Shown piece after piece: positions 1 through 9,868 of a stretch of DNA of 64,000 nt. This DNA is from Bolinopsis microptera (Eukaryota > Ctenophora > Tentaculata > Lobata > Bolinopsidae): assembly GCF_026151205.1 (NCBI RefSeq), contig NC_087076.1, positions 3,557,902-3,621,901 of the forward strand, written 5' to 3'. Both the position numbers and the translations under genes were made by a program. Every line of letters starts with the position of its first letter. The first letter of the stretch is position 1. Under the pieces are notes generated by a model that saw only the letters and a list, made by a program, of their open reading frames with translations, had not been told where the DNA came from and searched no databases.

Positions 1-313
1 AATCACCTATTTGGTACTAAAAGATTCGTCTGATCAAGCTGATTACGATCCTGTAAAAATTATTTCAAAAAAACTGATACTTTTTGAGTAATAAGCATTT
101 TAATCTGCCATGTTTGGCCCTTTTTTACGATGAATTTTACTAAGTCGTTTAGGCCACATTTCATAGCTTAAAACTCAAAATTGAGAGAAATCCTGTTCCA
201 AAAAGCTTTCCATGATCATCAACTACACTCACAAGAAGTTTTGAAGCGATATCTGATGACCTGGGCGAGTGGTAAAATGTACAACTTTGGTGGTAGGCAA
301 AAATCCCAATTTT

Positions 314-415
314 TCTGTACTGTGTAATTAATGTACTGTGTACTTAATGTACTGTGTACTTAATGTAATATAATGTATACTTAATGTACTGTGTAATTAA
401 TGTACTAAGTACTAA
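314..415. repeat. Short tandem repeat in NRAMP intron, about 16-bp unit
   Basis: Imperfect copies of a unit close to TAATGTACTGTGTACT lie just before the first visible NRAMP exon. About six copies can be read, some truncated. Bases 1-432 otherwise show no coding sequence and are read as intron of the NRAMP gene, because the exon at 433 starts inside a codon and follows a good acceptor (ctggcag). Confidence 0.8.
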
Positions 416-432
416 CATATCTCGCCTGGCAG

Positions 433-2292
433 GAAGTTGGAAGCGTTCTTCTGTTTCCTGATTGGAGTAATGGCGGTTATGTTTGGTATGGAGTACTTCT
501 GGCACCTCCCCGACCAGGTGGAGATCGTTAAAGGGTTCGTCCCGGGCTGGGGTTCAGGACATTGGGACACCACAGTTACTATTCAAGCTGTGGGAATGAT
601 CGGCGCTGTTATCATGCCACATAACTTCTACCTTCACTCTGCCCTCGTGCGATCTCGTGAGGTTTGTCATTTTCATCACATGTCAATTGTTAATACAATA
701 ATCTCACTCAATAATACTTCATTTAATGTATTTGATGGAAGGGTTCTCCGTTCTAGTTACCTTACTTGGCATATCTTCAGATCGACAGAACGAACAAGGG
801 AGCAGTTAGAGAAGCTAACAAATATAACTCTATTGAGTCAGGACTGGCCCTTGTCAGCTCATTTGTAATAAACTTCTTTGTGGTGTGCGTGTTTGCTAAC
901 GCGTGGTACTTCAACAACGGTCCTAATATGGACTGTAAAACTACTCTCAATCTCACAGGTAACAATCCCCGCCCATCCTTCCAACATAGTGAACATCCCG
1001 TCTTCTTCATTGTATTACACCAATCATTAATTTTAAACTAACCACCAGAAGGTATTGACTATTGACTACTAGTAAATAGCACTAATATCACCATAACTGT
1101 GCAGATGATTCAGTGGACCTCTATAGCGCCGGAGAGTATCTAGAATGTAAGTTTGGATCTGCTCTAAAATACATCTGGGCTATTGGTATCTTGGCTGCTG
1201 GCCAGAGTTCTACTATGACTGGCACTTACTCAGGTAATGGCGGTTTCTTTATCCATTTTCCCGATCTATGGCTTTTGAGGCAACGCTTCAAAAAATCATT
1301 ATCGAGGGTTAGAAATCGAGATTATTTCATGATATTATATAACGACCGAATTCGCATCCGTCCGCTCGACTATTATAGCTAGTGCATGCGCCATCTCTGA
1401 AGATGCTATGGTAATATTCGCAAAGTTATTTTATATTACGTAACTTCCGGGATGAAGCACTGTCGTAGATGCGCGGCGCTAAACAGAACCAAAAATCGAT
1501 AATTAGAACTTGCATACAGGACTGAGTGATTTAAATGAGTTGGAATAAGTTATATGAAAGGATGTAGATCGGGACATTGAGCGGCCGCCCTCAAAAGAAC
1601 TGCATTTCTTGTCGTCAGCGTAATCTGGCTAACGACAATTTATGGAGCTTAAATTAGAACCTGATCGTAGTTTCTCTCCAGCATTCTTTGTGTTATTGGT
1701 GAAAGGAGCGTGACTTATATTACTTATTTCAGGTCAGTTTGTGATGGAAGGTTTCATAAAACTGAAACTCCCTCGCTGGAAAAGGGTTCTGATCACTCGG
1801 AGTATTGCTATCTGTCCGACAGTCATCCTAGCAGTTGTCTCCAACAACAACATCGGCGAGCTCTCCAACTTGAACGACATCCTGAACATTCTCCAGAGCA
1901 TGATGCTCCCTTTTGCTCTGCTCCCCATCCTCCAGTTCTCCAGCGACAAGGCCATCATGGGCTGGTGCAAGTCACCAAAGAGCATTCTGGCTGTCATCTG
2001 GATTCTAGCTTTCCTGATATTTGGTATCAACGTTTACCTGGTTGTTGCTTCTGTGATAGGATTCAAGCTGAGTCATGGCTACATAGCCCTAGTGGTGCTG
2101 ATCTATGTTATCTACAGTGTAATTGTGGCCTACTTTCTCCTGCAAGCACTGAAGATAAGGGTTCCTCTGCTAGAAAAGTGGTTCCCGTCACCCGCTAATA
2201 GGGCTGATAATAAGAGAAATGTGGCCGATGCAGGACCTCATCAGTTTTCTGAGAGTGATAGAATTATTGAGAATGAAGTGTTTGGAGGGTAG
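433..2292 (+). CDS. NRAMP (SLC11) divalent metal transporter, 3' part
   Basis: Proton-coupled importer of ferrous iron, manganese and similar metals, in plasma or endolysosomal membrane. Four exons are seen: 433-661, 781-958, 1105-1233 and 1733-2292 (stop TAG). All borders are GT-AG and the phases join, giving 364 residues; the N-terminal exons, with the helix-1 DPGN motif, lie left of the window. The first exon carries the family signature [20 protein letters not shown]; the Met and His of MPHN in helix 6 are known metal ligands. Exon 2 has [11 protein letters not shown]; exon 3 ends GTYS and joins GQFVMEGF in exon 4, the conserved '[13 protein letters not shown]' region. Later segments are strongly hydrophobic membrane helices followed by a short polar tail. 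It is a classic eukaryotic NRAMP; the paralogue number cannot be decided. No frame break is seen. Confidence 0.97.
1469..1612 (+). repeat. Dispersed repeat in NRAMP intron
   Basis: Contains GCGCGGCGCTAAACAGAACC and, near its end, AGATCGGGACATTGAGCGGC followed by a run ending in GCATTTCTTG. The same pieces in the same order occur at 42181-42547, where they are further apart, so this looks like a deleted copy of a longer element. No coding capacity is visible. Confidence 0.6.
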
Positions 2293-2766
2293 AAAGAGAA
2301 TTGAAAATATTTAGGTTTATTTGAACACGATTTACTGATTTGGCTCTAGCATACATCGATGAGGTTATGTTTCGGTTGAACAACGATCTTTATTTTGACT
2401 GTTTTAAATTAAAATGATGCCTGTAATACCGCTGAAATTATTTAAAAAACGATTCATTTTTCTGTCGGTTATGATTTTAGTGAATTTTTTACTAAACTCA
2501 GATTATTTTTTGATTATGATCAGTTTGCTCACAGGGAAGTGCTCTGCTTGCCAGTGCTTTTAAGCTGCAATTTCCGTCCCATTTTTACTTTTATGTTTTA
2601 ATTTTATATTATTTAATCTTCTGTAAATTTGAGTTATAAAATGTAATGAAGCAACGTTAACCCCTGATTTTTGGTAAAATTGTATGTTTGAAGTCGAACT
2701 CTAAACTCACACATGATCGCATATAATATATGATATATATAATATGATACAAAAGAATTGTCTATC

Positions 2767-2772
2767 AATAAA
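2767..2772 (+). promoter_or_regulatory. Probable polyadenylation signal of NRAMP
   Basis: AATAAA about 475 bases after the NRAMP stop codon, in an AT-rich 3' untranslated stretch. It is the first clear canonical hexamer downstream of the gene. Confidence 0.5.
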
Positions 2773-3202
2773 ATATCCGTGATTGGTGATACAACAACTG
2801 GGTCATCTCACCCAATTTTGATTGTTGATAGGGTCAGATGACTCATGACTGATGTAGTGTGAAAAGTAATATTTTTTCTTTTCAATTATATTGACAAATT
2901 CGTCGTGACCTGTCCCACTCCCAGTTTAGAAATTAAGCATTTTATTTTGTTATCAAGGATTTGCGAGGGGCATTGTTATCGGTTTTTATTACGATGTGTT
3001 AATCAGTGCGAGCTACATTTCAATGGGCTATCTTCGGTTCGCGGTTGGGATGGATATCTTTGTATGCGATTAACACTTTATTTCAAAGAATACCACTAGC
3101 TTCTTCCCTGTTAAGTGTTACCACGGGCTTTCTAGTATATAGTAATAATATGATGGCATAAATTGAATTCTGTACTGCAAAATTACTCGTTCCTGTCACA
3201 AC

Positions 3203-3330
3203 TTGACGGATGTTACTCGTCTAAATTTCTTCGAAGTAGCGCGCGCCGCTTTCTTCTCGAAATGGCCCGACGGCATGAGCTACGAAGTAGCGCGCGCCGG
3301 GCCAGATCATTAACAATGGTCAATGATTGG
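3203..3330 (+). repeat. GC-rich dispersed repeat, copy 1
   Basis: Two internal GAAGTAGCGCGCGCCG segments stand out from the AT-rich background. A reverse-complement copy lies at 29077-29175, sharing the outer segments (GATGTTACTCGTCTAAATTT and GATCATTAACAATGGTCA) and missing part of the middle. This marks a short interspersed element. Confidence 0.75.
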
Positions 3331-3412
3331 GTGACTGTAATCAATTAAATTTGATGAAACTTTCAGGAAATCTAAGTTTGATCAATATCTATAATCTCTG
3401 AAATTTCTGTGA

Positions 3413-3612
3413 ATGTTTATGAACATTATAGCCTGGGGTCCCCAGGTAAACATTTGATTGGACCTAGTTTATAGTTCATAGTTGTGGATAAGTCAGCCAC
3501 CTTAATGTTCAGGTTTCGTAGCACATAGCAGGGCAATGAACATAATTGTTTATTCCGCATCGTTATCAGTTATGCTTACCTGGGGACCCCAGGCTATAAT
3601 GTTCATAAACAT
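3413..3612. mobile_element. 200-bp MITE-like element with 40-bp terminal inverted repeats
   Basis: Bases 3413-3452 and 3573-3612 are inverted copies with one mismatch. Each arm contains the palindrome CCTGGGGTCCCCAGG. The 120 bases between have no coding content. The right arm continues into a conserved tail ending CCCAGTAA (to 3665) that recurs with the palindrome at 31881, 32696 and 62948, so the arm is one end of a dispersed family. Confidence 0.8.
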
Positions 3613-3665
3613 GTAGACACCGAATAGAGATTAGGTGGAATGACAGACTGAGCGCTGCCCAGTAA
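3578..3665 (+). repeat. CCTGGGG-palindrome repeat family, copy 1
   Basis: Begins ACCTGGGGACCCCAGGCTAT, passes through AATAGAGATTAGG and GGAATGACAGACTGAGCG, and ends GCCCAGTAA. Other copies are at 31881-31948 (+), 32696-32775 (-) and 62948-63029 (+). Confidence 0.8.
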
Positions 3666-4727
3666 TTCGTTACTATGTATGCAGAGCTTCGTTGCTATAA
3701 TGGAAGGGATGGTATCATCAATCAACTTAGTATAATGCTTTTTGGTGTCCCTTAACTATTTAAAACACATATGTTGACTGTTGAGTCTCTAGTCGGATTT
3801 TATTGTAGTTCAGGCGATTCAGGGTTATGCAAAAGCCAGGCCCAAATTCATTTTAAAGTCATAGCAGCCACAGTACCAGGTTGCAGAGTTGGTTCATTAC
3901 TCAAAGCACACTTATCAAAAACGCAATCTATTAAGGCGTTTGATCAGTCAATTTAGTCATTACGATGACGTCCTTATATGGAGTAAAAATTTCCCCACAC
4001 TGATAAAAAAGATTCCCAATTAAGAATGAGATTAGTTTACATCCAATTAAAGACATCAGTGATTTCTCTCCGTGGAGACAGAGGTGCGAGAAAAAACATT
4101 GTTGATATTAACAGTCTAGATCTTAACTTGGAGCCACAAGGCCAAGGGTAAAAAATTTTTGATTGTTACGGGAATTTTTTGAATTCTTAAAGGGTTGATT
4201 TTATATAGGGTCATTGCTATATTATGTGTATATTGTTTGAATAATTTATATATTAAAGACATCTGACAGAAAAATGTTCTCCAAGTTACGTAAATATCAA
4301 TGGAAATGGACTTTGATGGATAAAACTAATTAGATTTGATCGAAGCCCAAACAATGGTTGGGATGTGATTCACACAATCAGCGTAAGAGTTAGCACTAAT
4401 ATCATTTAGGTCCGCATCAAACTAGCTCTGATGTAGTTCATGTTTTGTAATGTGAAAGGTTCCATTAATTTAAGGAGTAAAGTAGATTTCCATTAGCCAA
4501 TAGTAACCAGTGTCAAGCACTGGTCGTCCTAAGATAAGAGGGACTCTTCATTGCTTGGCTAAGGCCACATATACCAATGAGCATTAACTGCATAGTTTAG
4601 GAACTAGACTTCCCAGCTAGGCATACACATATACATGTGTGCATGTGAGTGAAGCTGTGCCGCAAAACCAAAATTACTGCAGAGGGAGTGGTGTGTGCTG
4701 AATTAAATTGTATATTGAAAATATATA

Positions 4728-5972
4728 CGAGTATATGCCTCACAGAATGGCTAGCCTCACAGAATGGCCAAATTTGTAAATGTTTTTGTAACTAATTTTT
4801 TATATAAGACTGGTAGGTTTTGTGGATACCATATGAAACAAAAGTCTTCTGGCAACACTTCCTGTGGTGAAATCATTAACTAGGACCACATTTTCTGGCA
4901 TAAATATGACTGTTTATGTAGAAATTTTTGAACTAAGTTTGCATTTTGGTGAGAACTTCTGGCACCAGTATGACAGAAGATGTTTAAAGAATAGTATTCA
5001 TCAAACAAAACGAACATTGTTCAATATAGGAAGAAAAAAATGCTAAAATGGTTACACGCCTCACAAAATGGCCAAAATATGCCTCACAAAATGGCAAAAA
5101 TTTAAAACTCCTTTTATTGATGTAGACATGTTAGTTTTGATGGTCTAAAGTATTCACAAGCTATTTATCATACAATAACACCCCAATCTAGCCGAATGAA
5201 GGTTATAAATCATGAAATCAGGGAATATGAACAACGCCTCATAAAAAAATGCTAAAATGGCTACACGCCTAGCCTCACAAAATGGCCAAAATATGCCTCA
5301 CATAATGGCCAAAATTTAAAACTCCTTTTATTGATGTAGACATGTTAGTTTTGATAGTCTAAAGTATTCACAAGCTATTTATCATACAATAACACCCCAG
5401 ATGAAGGTTATAAATCATGAAATCAGGGAATATGAACAACTCCTCACAAAATGGCCATTTTTGGTGTAGGAAATTATGCCCTTTTTATTCAGTTCTAAGA
5501 AATTTCACCTATATGGGGGTGTTAATGAGGCATATTTATACCAGCAGAATGCCTGAAACAAGAGCCAAAGGTTTTAGAAAAATAAAATTTTCTCGTTTTC
5601 ATTTTTTTTGGCCATTTTTTTAAATTTGTGAAATAATTTTTCACAGCTCAGTTTTTTCGTGAGTTTTAGGTTATTACCCCATTCCTTAATAGGTTTTCTT
5701 ACAACGTGTGGTGATAGAAATTTAAAAAGTATCTCCATCAAAAAATTATATTAGAAATTCAGATTTGGCCATTCTGTGGGGCATGTTTTTTTGGAGGAAG
5801 ATTTTCCGGCCAATTTTTCTCAAAGAAAAAATGATTATGAGATTAAATCAACCCCCGGGAAGAAAAATATGAGTGTCAACTTAGCTTCTTATGAGATAAA
5901 AACTGGAATAAAGTGTGTTTTGTGATTTTGAGAGACCTTCCTTTTTTGGCCATTCTGTGAGGCATATACCCG
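4728..5972. mobile_element. Non-autonomous DNA transposon, TA-flanked, 1245 bp
   Basis: The ends are inverted copies of CGRGTATATGCCTCACAGAA followed by TGG, with one mismatch in 23 bases. Each end is flanked by TA, which fits the TA target duplication of the Tc1/mariner group. At least nine copies of a GCCTCACARAATGGCC motif are scattered inside in both orientations and may be transposase-binding sites. No transposase frame is present. The element also contains a direct duplication (5034-5445). Class assignment rests only on the TA flanks. Confidence 0.7.
5034..5445 (+). repeat. Direct duplication of about 200 bp
   Basis: The segments 5034-5240 and 5243-5445 are near-identical, starting AAAAAAATGCTAAAATGG and ending GGGAATATGAACAAC plus CCTCA, with small indels. 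It lies within the TA-flanked element and doubles its internal CCTCACAAAATGGCC motifs. Confidence 0.85.
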
Positions 5973-6751
5973 TAGTAATGATAAATGATTTAAACATATG
6001 CCTGCTCAAATTTAGATATTTACAATCCACCTGATAGAACATAGATTTGTTGTAGCATTTAAAAAGATAATCCATAAACCATTCGTTAATGATAATTTTT
6101 TAAAAGGTGCGGTTCAAGTCGCAAATGGTGTAATATAACAAGAATTATGAAATAGGAATTAAATTTTGATAATTTTTCTTTAAAAACAACTATTGCAAGA
6201 TGGGGGCTTATAATTTGTATTTTTTTATTTGATTTTAAATAAAGGATACAATTTAGAAGTTGCTGCACCAAGATCATAAATAGGTAGCAACCAAAATATC
6301 AGATTAAAGAGGTGAGGAATATGCTCACGTGATAGGTTTCATAAGAATGAGACTTCGCTTCTCTCTACTCCAGAGCGTCCTCACAGCTGTTCAAGGGGGG
6401 GGGGGGGGGGGGGATGCAACGACCATTAATGTCAGTAGATGGAATTTTGTCAAAACTGACATTGTCATTAATGGTCATTAATGGTCATTAATGGTCATTA
6501 ATGGTCATTAATGGTCATTAATGGTCATTAAATAATTGAAATTCTGAACTATCTTGGAAGCAACATGTCCAAGAAATTTACAATTATGATCACTTTGTAT
6601 CACTTCTATAAAGTTTCTCACAGCCCCCTACATAGATTGCCAGAGTCTCGTTTGAGAAAACGAATTAATATTCGCCTAATAGAGGCTCGGACCTCGGTTT
6701 CGGAATGAGTGCCAAGCACCATTCTGTTATACGTTGGTAACTTGTCTTGTC

Positions 6752-6885
6752 TGTTTGCTTGTTTGCATTTGACTTAGTATAAATGCTTGTTTGCAGTTGA
6801 CTTAGTATTTAAATGCTTGTTTACAGTTGACTTAGTATAAATGCTTGTTTGCAGTTGACTTAGTATACATGCTTGTTTGCAGTTT
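6752..6885. repeat. Tandem repeat of about 28 bp, five copies
   Basis: The unit is near TGCTTGTTTGCAGTTGACTT followed by AGTATAAA, with small length variants. It lies inside the 6396-8060 element, upstream of its only open frame, where it could be promoter sequence or an array of binding sites. Confidence 0.85.
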
Positions 6886-7085
6886 GCGTGGATTTGAATT
6901 GTATTGATTTATTTGTGTTGATTGCTTTTGATAATTTGGATTTTCAATACCTCCTCACAGTACCTTCTATGCCATCGTCGAACATTGCCATGGCAAGTAT
7001 TTCTCAACTCTGGTATAGGGCTGCTTTTAATCTAATGGTTTGATGTTACGATTTACTTTAATAGTAATTAGAATATTTTAAGCGA

Positions 7086-7409
7086 ATGCTGAATCAGTTT
7101 CTTTTACTTATTTGTATACGTCGACGTCGAACAATTCGAAAGGGCGACTCATTAAGTGCTACCTTTGTTCCAAAAAAGGCTAAACGTCCCCTTCGTTGCC
7201 TCGGTACCATCTTATCAATGAGTGTCTCTGCTTCAAAAAAGGGCAACTGCAGATCTAGACGAATTCCTGCCGCATCAATTTGTCCCTATCATGATGACAG
7301 TGCTCGATTTTGGGTCAAAACTGCCGAAGGCAGAGTATTGAACTGTAAACGAATTGTTCTATCTAATCCTAGGAAAAGATCAGCTTTTTTGTTGTCCGAT
7401 TCAGACTGA
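7086..7409 (+). CDS. Small basic hypothetical protein inside a DNA element
   Basis: 107 codons starting MLNQFLLL and ending SDSD, rich in Arg and Lys (RRRRTIRKG, KKAKRPLR, RKRSAFLLSDSD). A midsection with SICPYHDDSARFWVKTAEGR looks more like real protein than chance reading. It is the only open frame of note in the 1665-bp element around it. A short upstream frame opening MPSSNIAMASIS near 6969, ending at a possible donor, might be a first exon, but I see no matching acceptor. I do not recognise the family; it may be captured host sequence or a chance frame. Confidence 0.25.
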   Translation: MLNQFLLLICIRRRRTIRKGDSLSATFVPKKAKRPLRCLGTILSMSVSASKKGNCRSRRIPAASICPYHDDSARFWVKTAEGRVLNCKRIVLSNPRKRSAFLLSDSD

Positions 7410-8205
7410 TGACGATGTATTTCATGAAGTGCTAAAGTTGAATAAGTTCATCTACTGTGTAATTACTATATAATCGACAAGCATAATGATTTGGCTAAAA
7501 TATAAATCTTGATATGATATAAGAACGGGAACGAAGTATTTAATTTTAATACCCGTGTTATTATTATTTTATTATTGATTGTTATTTTACTATTGATACG
7601 ATCTGATACTCCTAAATTGCCCTTTGAATTATTATTATTGATAACTATAAGTCACCAACTGTTATCTGGTTTAAATCCCGTGGCCGCAAAATTTGTTCTT
7701 CATTACATTCGAACTTAATAAATGTAATCCCTAACTCACTCTGGAATCCACTCAAGTGATATTCTGGAAGGTCTGCCTAACCACGGAAGATTCTATTCTA
7801 AGTTTTCTCTTTCGAATCTCTAATTGTAAATGTAAAATAATAACATATACTTGTAGTTAGTTAACTTAAGGTAGGGTCTAAGTGATGCAGGCGTCCGTCC
7901 TTTTCGCTCTAAGAAGTGCCGGAAAAAACATGACCATTAATGTCAGTAGATGAAATTTTGACAAAACTGACATTGTCATTAATGGTCATTAATGGTCATT
8001 AATGGTCATTAATGGTCATTAATGGTCATTAATGGTCATTAATGGTCGTTGCATCCCCCCCTGTTCAAGAGGTCAGGGGAAAAGCTGTCAAAGAAGTCCA
8101 TGATGGATTCCTATTTCACTGTGTTTAATCTCCTTCTATATTGTGAATCATAGTATGACTGTTGGTATGACACCCAGCTTGGATAATCTGGCTGTTTTGA
8201 GTTAA

Positions 8206-9711
8206 GGCCAGAGGGGGGGGTAAATGGCACTTTTCTAGTTTTCACATATTTGATAATAGCTGCTGGAGACGAACAAGAAGAAAAAAACCGGATCAAAATC
8301 TGACCTTGCGTTCCTGAGATATCGCGCGCTAAATTTTGAGGTTTACCTGTAATTACATGTTAAACTGGATCTTTAAACGGCTGTAACTTTTTTGACCTTT
8401 CGATTCCTTAGTTGAGAAAACCGGCCACTCCCTGATCTTGAGGTTTGGTACAGTGGTTCCGTAGACAATTATCCTCATTTATTATGTGAGCGATTTTTTT
8501 TATTTGACTCGGTTCTCGAATTATGAGGTTAACCATGTCAAAAATTCGGAAAATTTAGCTGGTTAACCTCATAATTCGAGAACCGAGTCAAATTTAAAAA
8601 ATCGCTCACATAATAAATGAGGACAATTGTCTAAGGAACCACTGTACCAAACCTCAAGATCAGGGAGTGGCCGGTTTTCTCAACTAAGGAATCGAAAGGT
8701 CAAAAAATGTGTTTTGAGGTAGATGCAATTTAGTGTTTTCAAAATTTTGAATATTCACTGGAATGTATCACAGTTCGTTAGTTAGGACTTTTTATACACT
8801 TAATAACGTTTGCTTGATCAGACCTGGCCGTCCCCTAAATGATTTTAGCCACTTTCAGTAGTTAATGTCCTTGTATTGTAAAAAATGAGGTTAACCAAGA
8901 CTTCCTGTAAACACTAACTGCTTAAAATTTGGTTGTTAACCTCGCTTTAGACCATATAACACTGGGATTGGTTTATCAATATGTTATTATATATGTAGTA
9001 AAACATTTGCACAGTATAACGATTAAGGTTTTGAGGTTAACATGTAATTAACTGGTCAGATATTCAAAAAATGAGAGGTTAACCTCATTTTTTAGCCATT
9101 TACGGGTAAAATCTTCTACTAAAATATGGTCAGTTCAAATCACCTTTGTCACGTGATTATAGTTGTAGGCATTGTGATACCAATAGATACCTCACTTCGA
9201 TATTGTGGTACATTACATAAGTAAGAATCGTATGTATATTCCCTACGGTACCAAAATGTGATGGTTAACCTCATTTTTTTCATTTTCTCAAGATAAAAGT
9301 AAAGTCAATCAACACGTCATCTATTTAGAAATTTGTATACCGTAAACTTACCACGAAAATAATAACTCTATCATTTGATCTATTCTCGCTATATCTAAAA
9401 GAAGAGGTTAACCTCATTTAATCACGTTTGGATATTACTTTTTCTGATAATTATGAACCTAAAATTTAGAGTTTACATTTGCTGACCGAAATAACAAAAA
9501 ATTATGGCGTGTAATAAAATATGAACCTCAATTTTATTAACCTCAATGTTGTATAGTCAATTTTGTGAAAATCGGTTAACCTCAATTATAAAATAAAGTT
9601 AATCAGCTACAAATATGTGAATAGCAGCAATGTTTTTGTCATCAAAAATTAAATCGATTTAGAAAATAATATTTTGGTAGAATTTTTTGACCCCTTACCC
9701 CCCCTCTGGCC
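8206..9711. mobile_element. Non-autonomous DNA transposon flanked by TTAA, 1506 bp
   Basis: TTAA at 8202-8205 and 9712-9715 flanks inverted ends GGCCAGAGGGGGG(GG)TAA. TTAA duplications are typical of piggyBac and Kolobok groups. The interior has no transposase. It contains a long hairpin (8388-8707) and at least nine occurrences of GAGGTTAACC or GGTTAACCTC between 8525 and 9585. Its right end lies 157 bases upstream of the CRTC start codon, so it occupies what should be the proximal promoter or 5' leader of that gene. Confidence 0.8.
8388..8707. repeat. Long foldback, 148-bp arms with 24-bp spacer
   Basis: Bases 8388-8535 and 8560-8707 are inverted copies with only a few differences (for example in the T-run near 8500). 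Both inner ends carry GGTTAACC. It sits inside the TTAA-flanked element. Transcription through it would give a long double-stranded RNA hairpin. Confidence 0.9.
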
Positions 9712-9868
9712 TTAAGGAGATTGATAGAACCCTTGGTGTAATGACAGGCATTTCTAGTTTATTCCTTTCCAGCCTGCACTGGTACCTCAAACTTTTTGTC
9801 ACAGAATTATTAAACACTTTGCAGCTTATAGGAATGACATTAAAAGATGCGAGGACAACGTCACCAGG

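Larger units (their letters stand above)
2800..4727. other. Gene-free stretch with small dispersed repeats
   Basis: No open frame here has recognisable protein features. It contains the GC-rich repeat at 3203-3330, the inverted-repeat element at 3413-3612 and the repeat tail to 3665, each listed separately. The rest (3670-4727) is AT-rich with nothing further that I can support. Confidence 0.6.
6396..8060. mobile_element. G-ended DNA transposon with 9-bp target duplication, 1665 bp
   Basis: The target duplication CTGTTCAAG is at 6387-6395 and 8061-8069. The left end is a G-run followed by ATGCAACGACCATTAATG; the right end is its inverse closing in six C. Just inside each end is a block in the same (direct) orientation at both ends: a hairpin-forming segment opening GACCATTAATGTCAGTAGAT, followed by six to seven copies of the 10-mer ATGGTCATTA. 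The interior has a tandem repeat (6752-6885) and one small basic open frame (7086-7409), but no recognisable transposase. An 8-9 bp duplication would fit Mutator-, hAT- or P-like groups; I cannot choose between them. Confidence 0.8.

Noticed and set aside
2905-3099. 64-codon frame after NRAMP
   Set aside because: It lies in the 3' flank, with no recognisable features.
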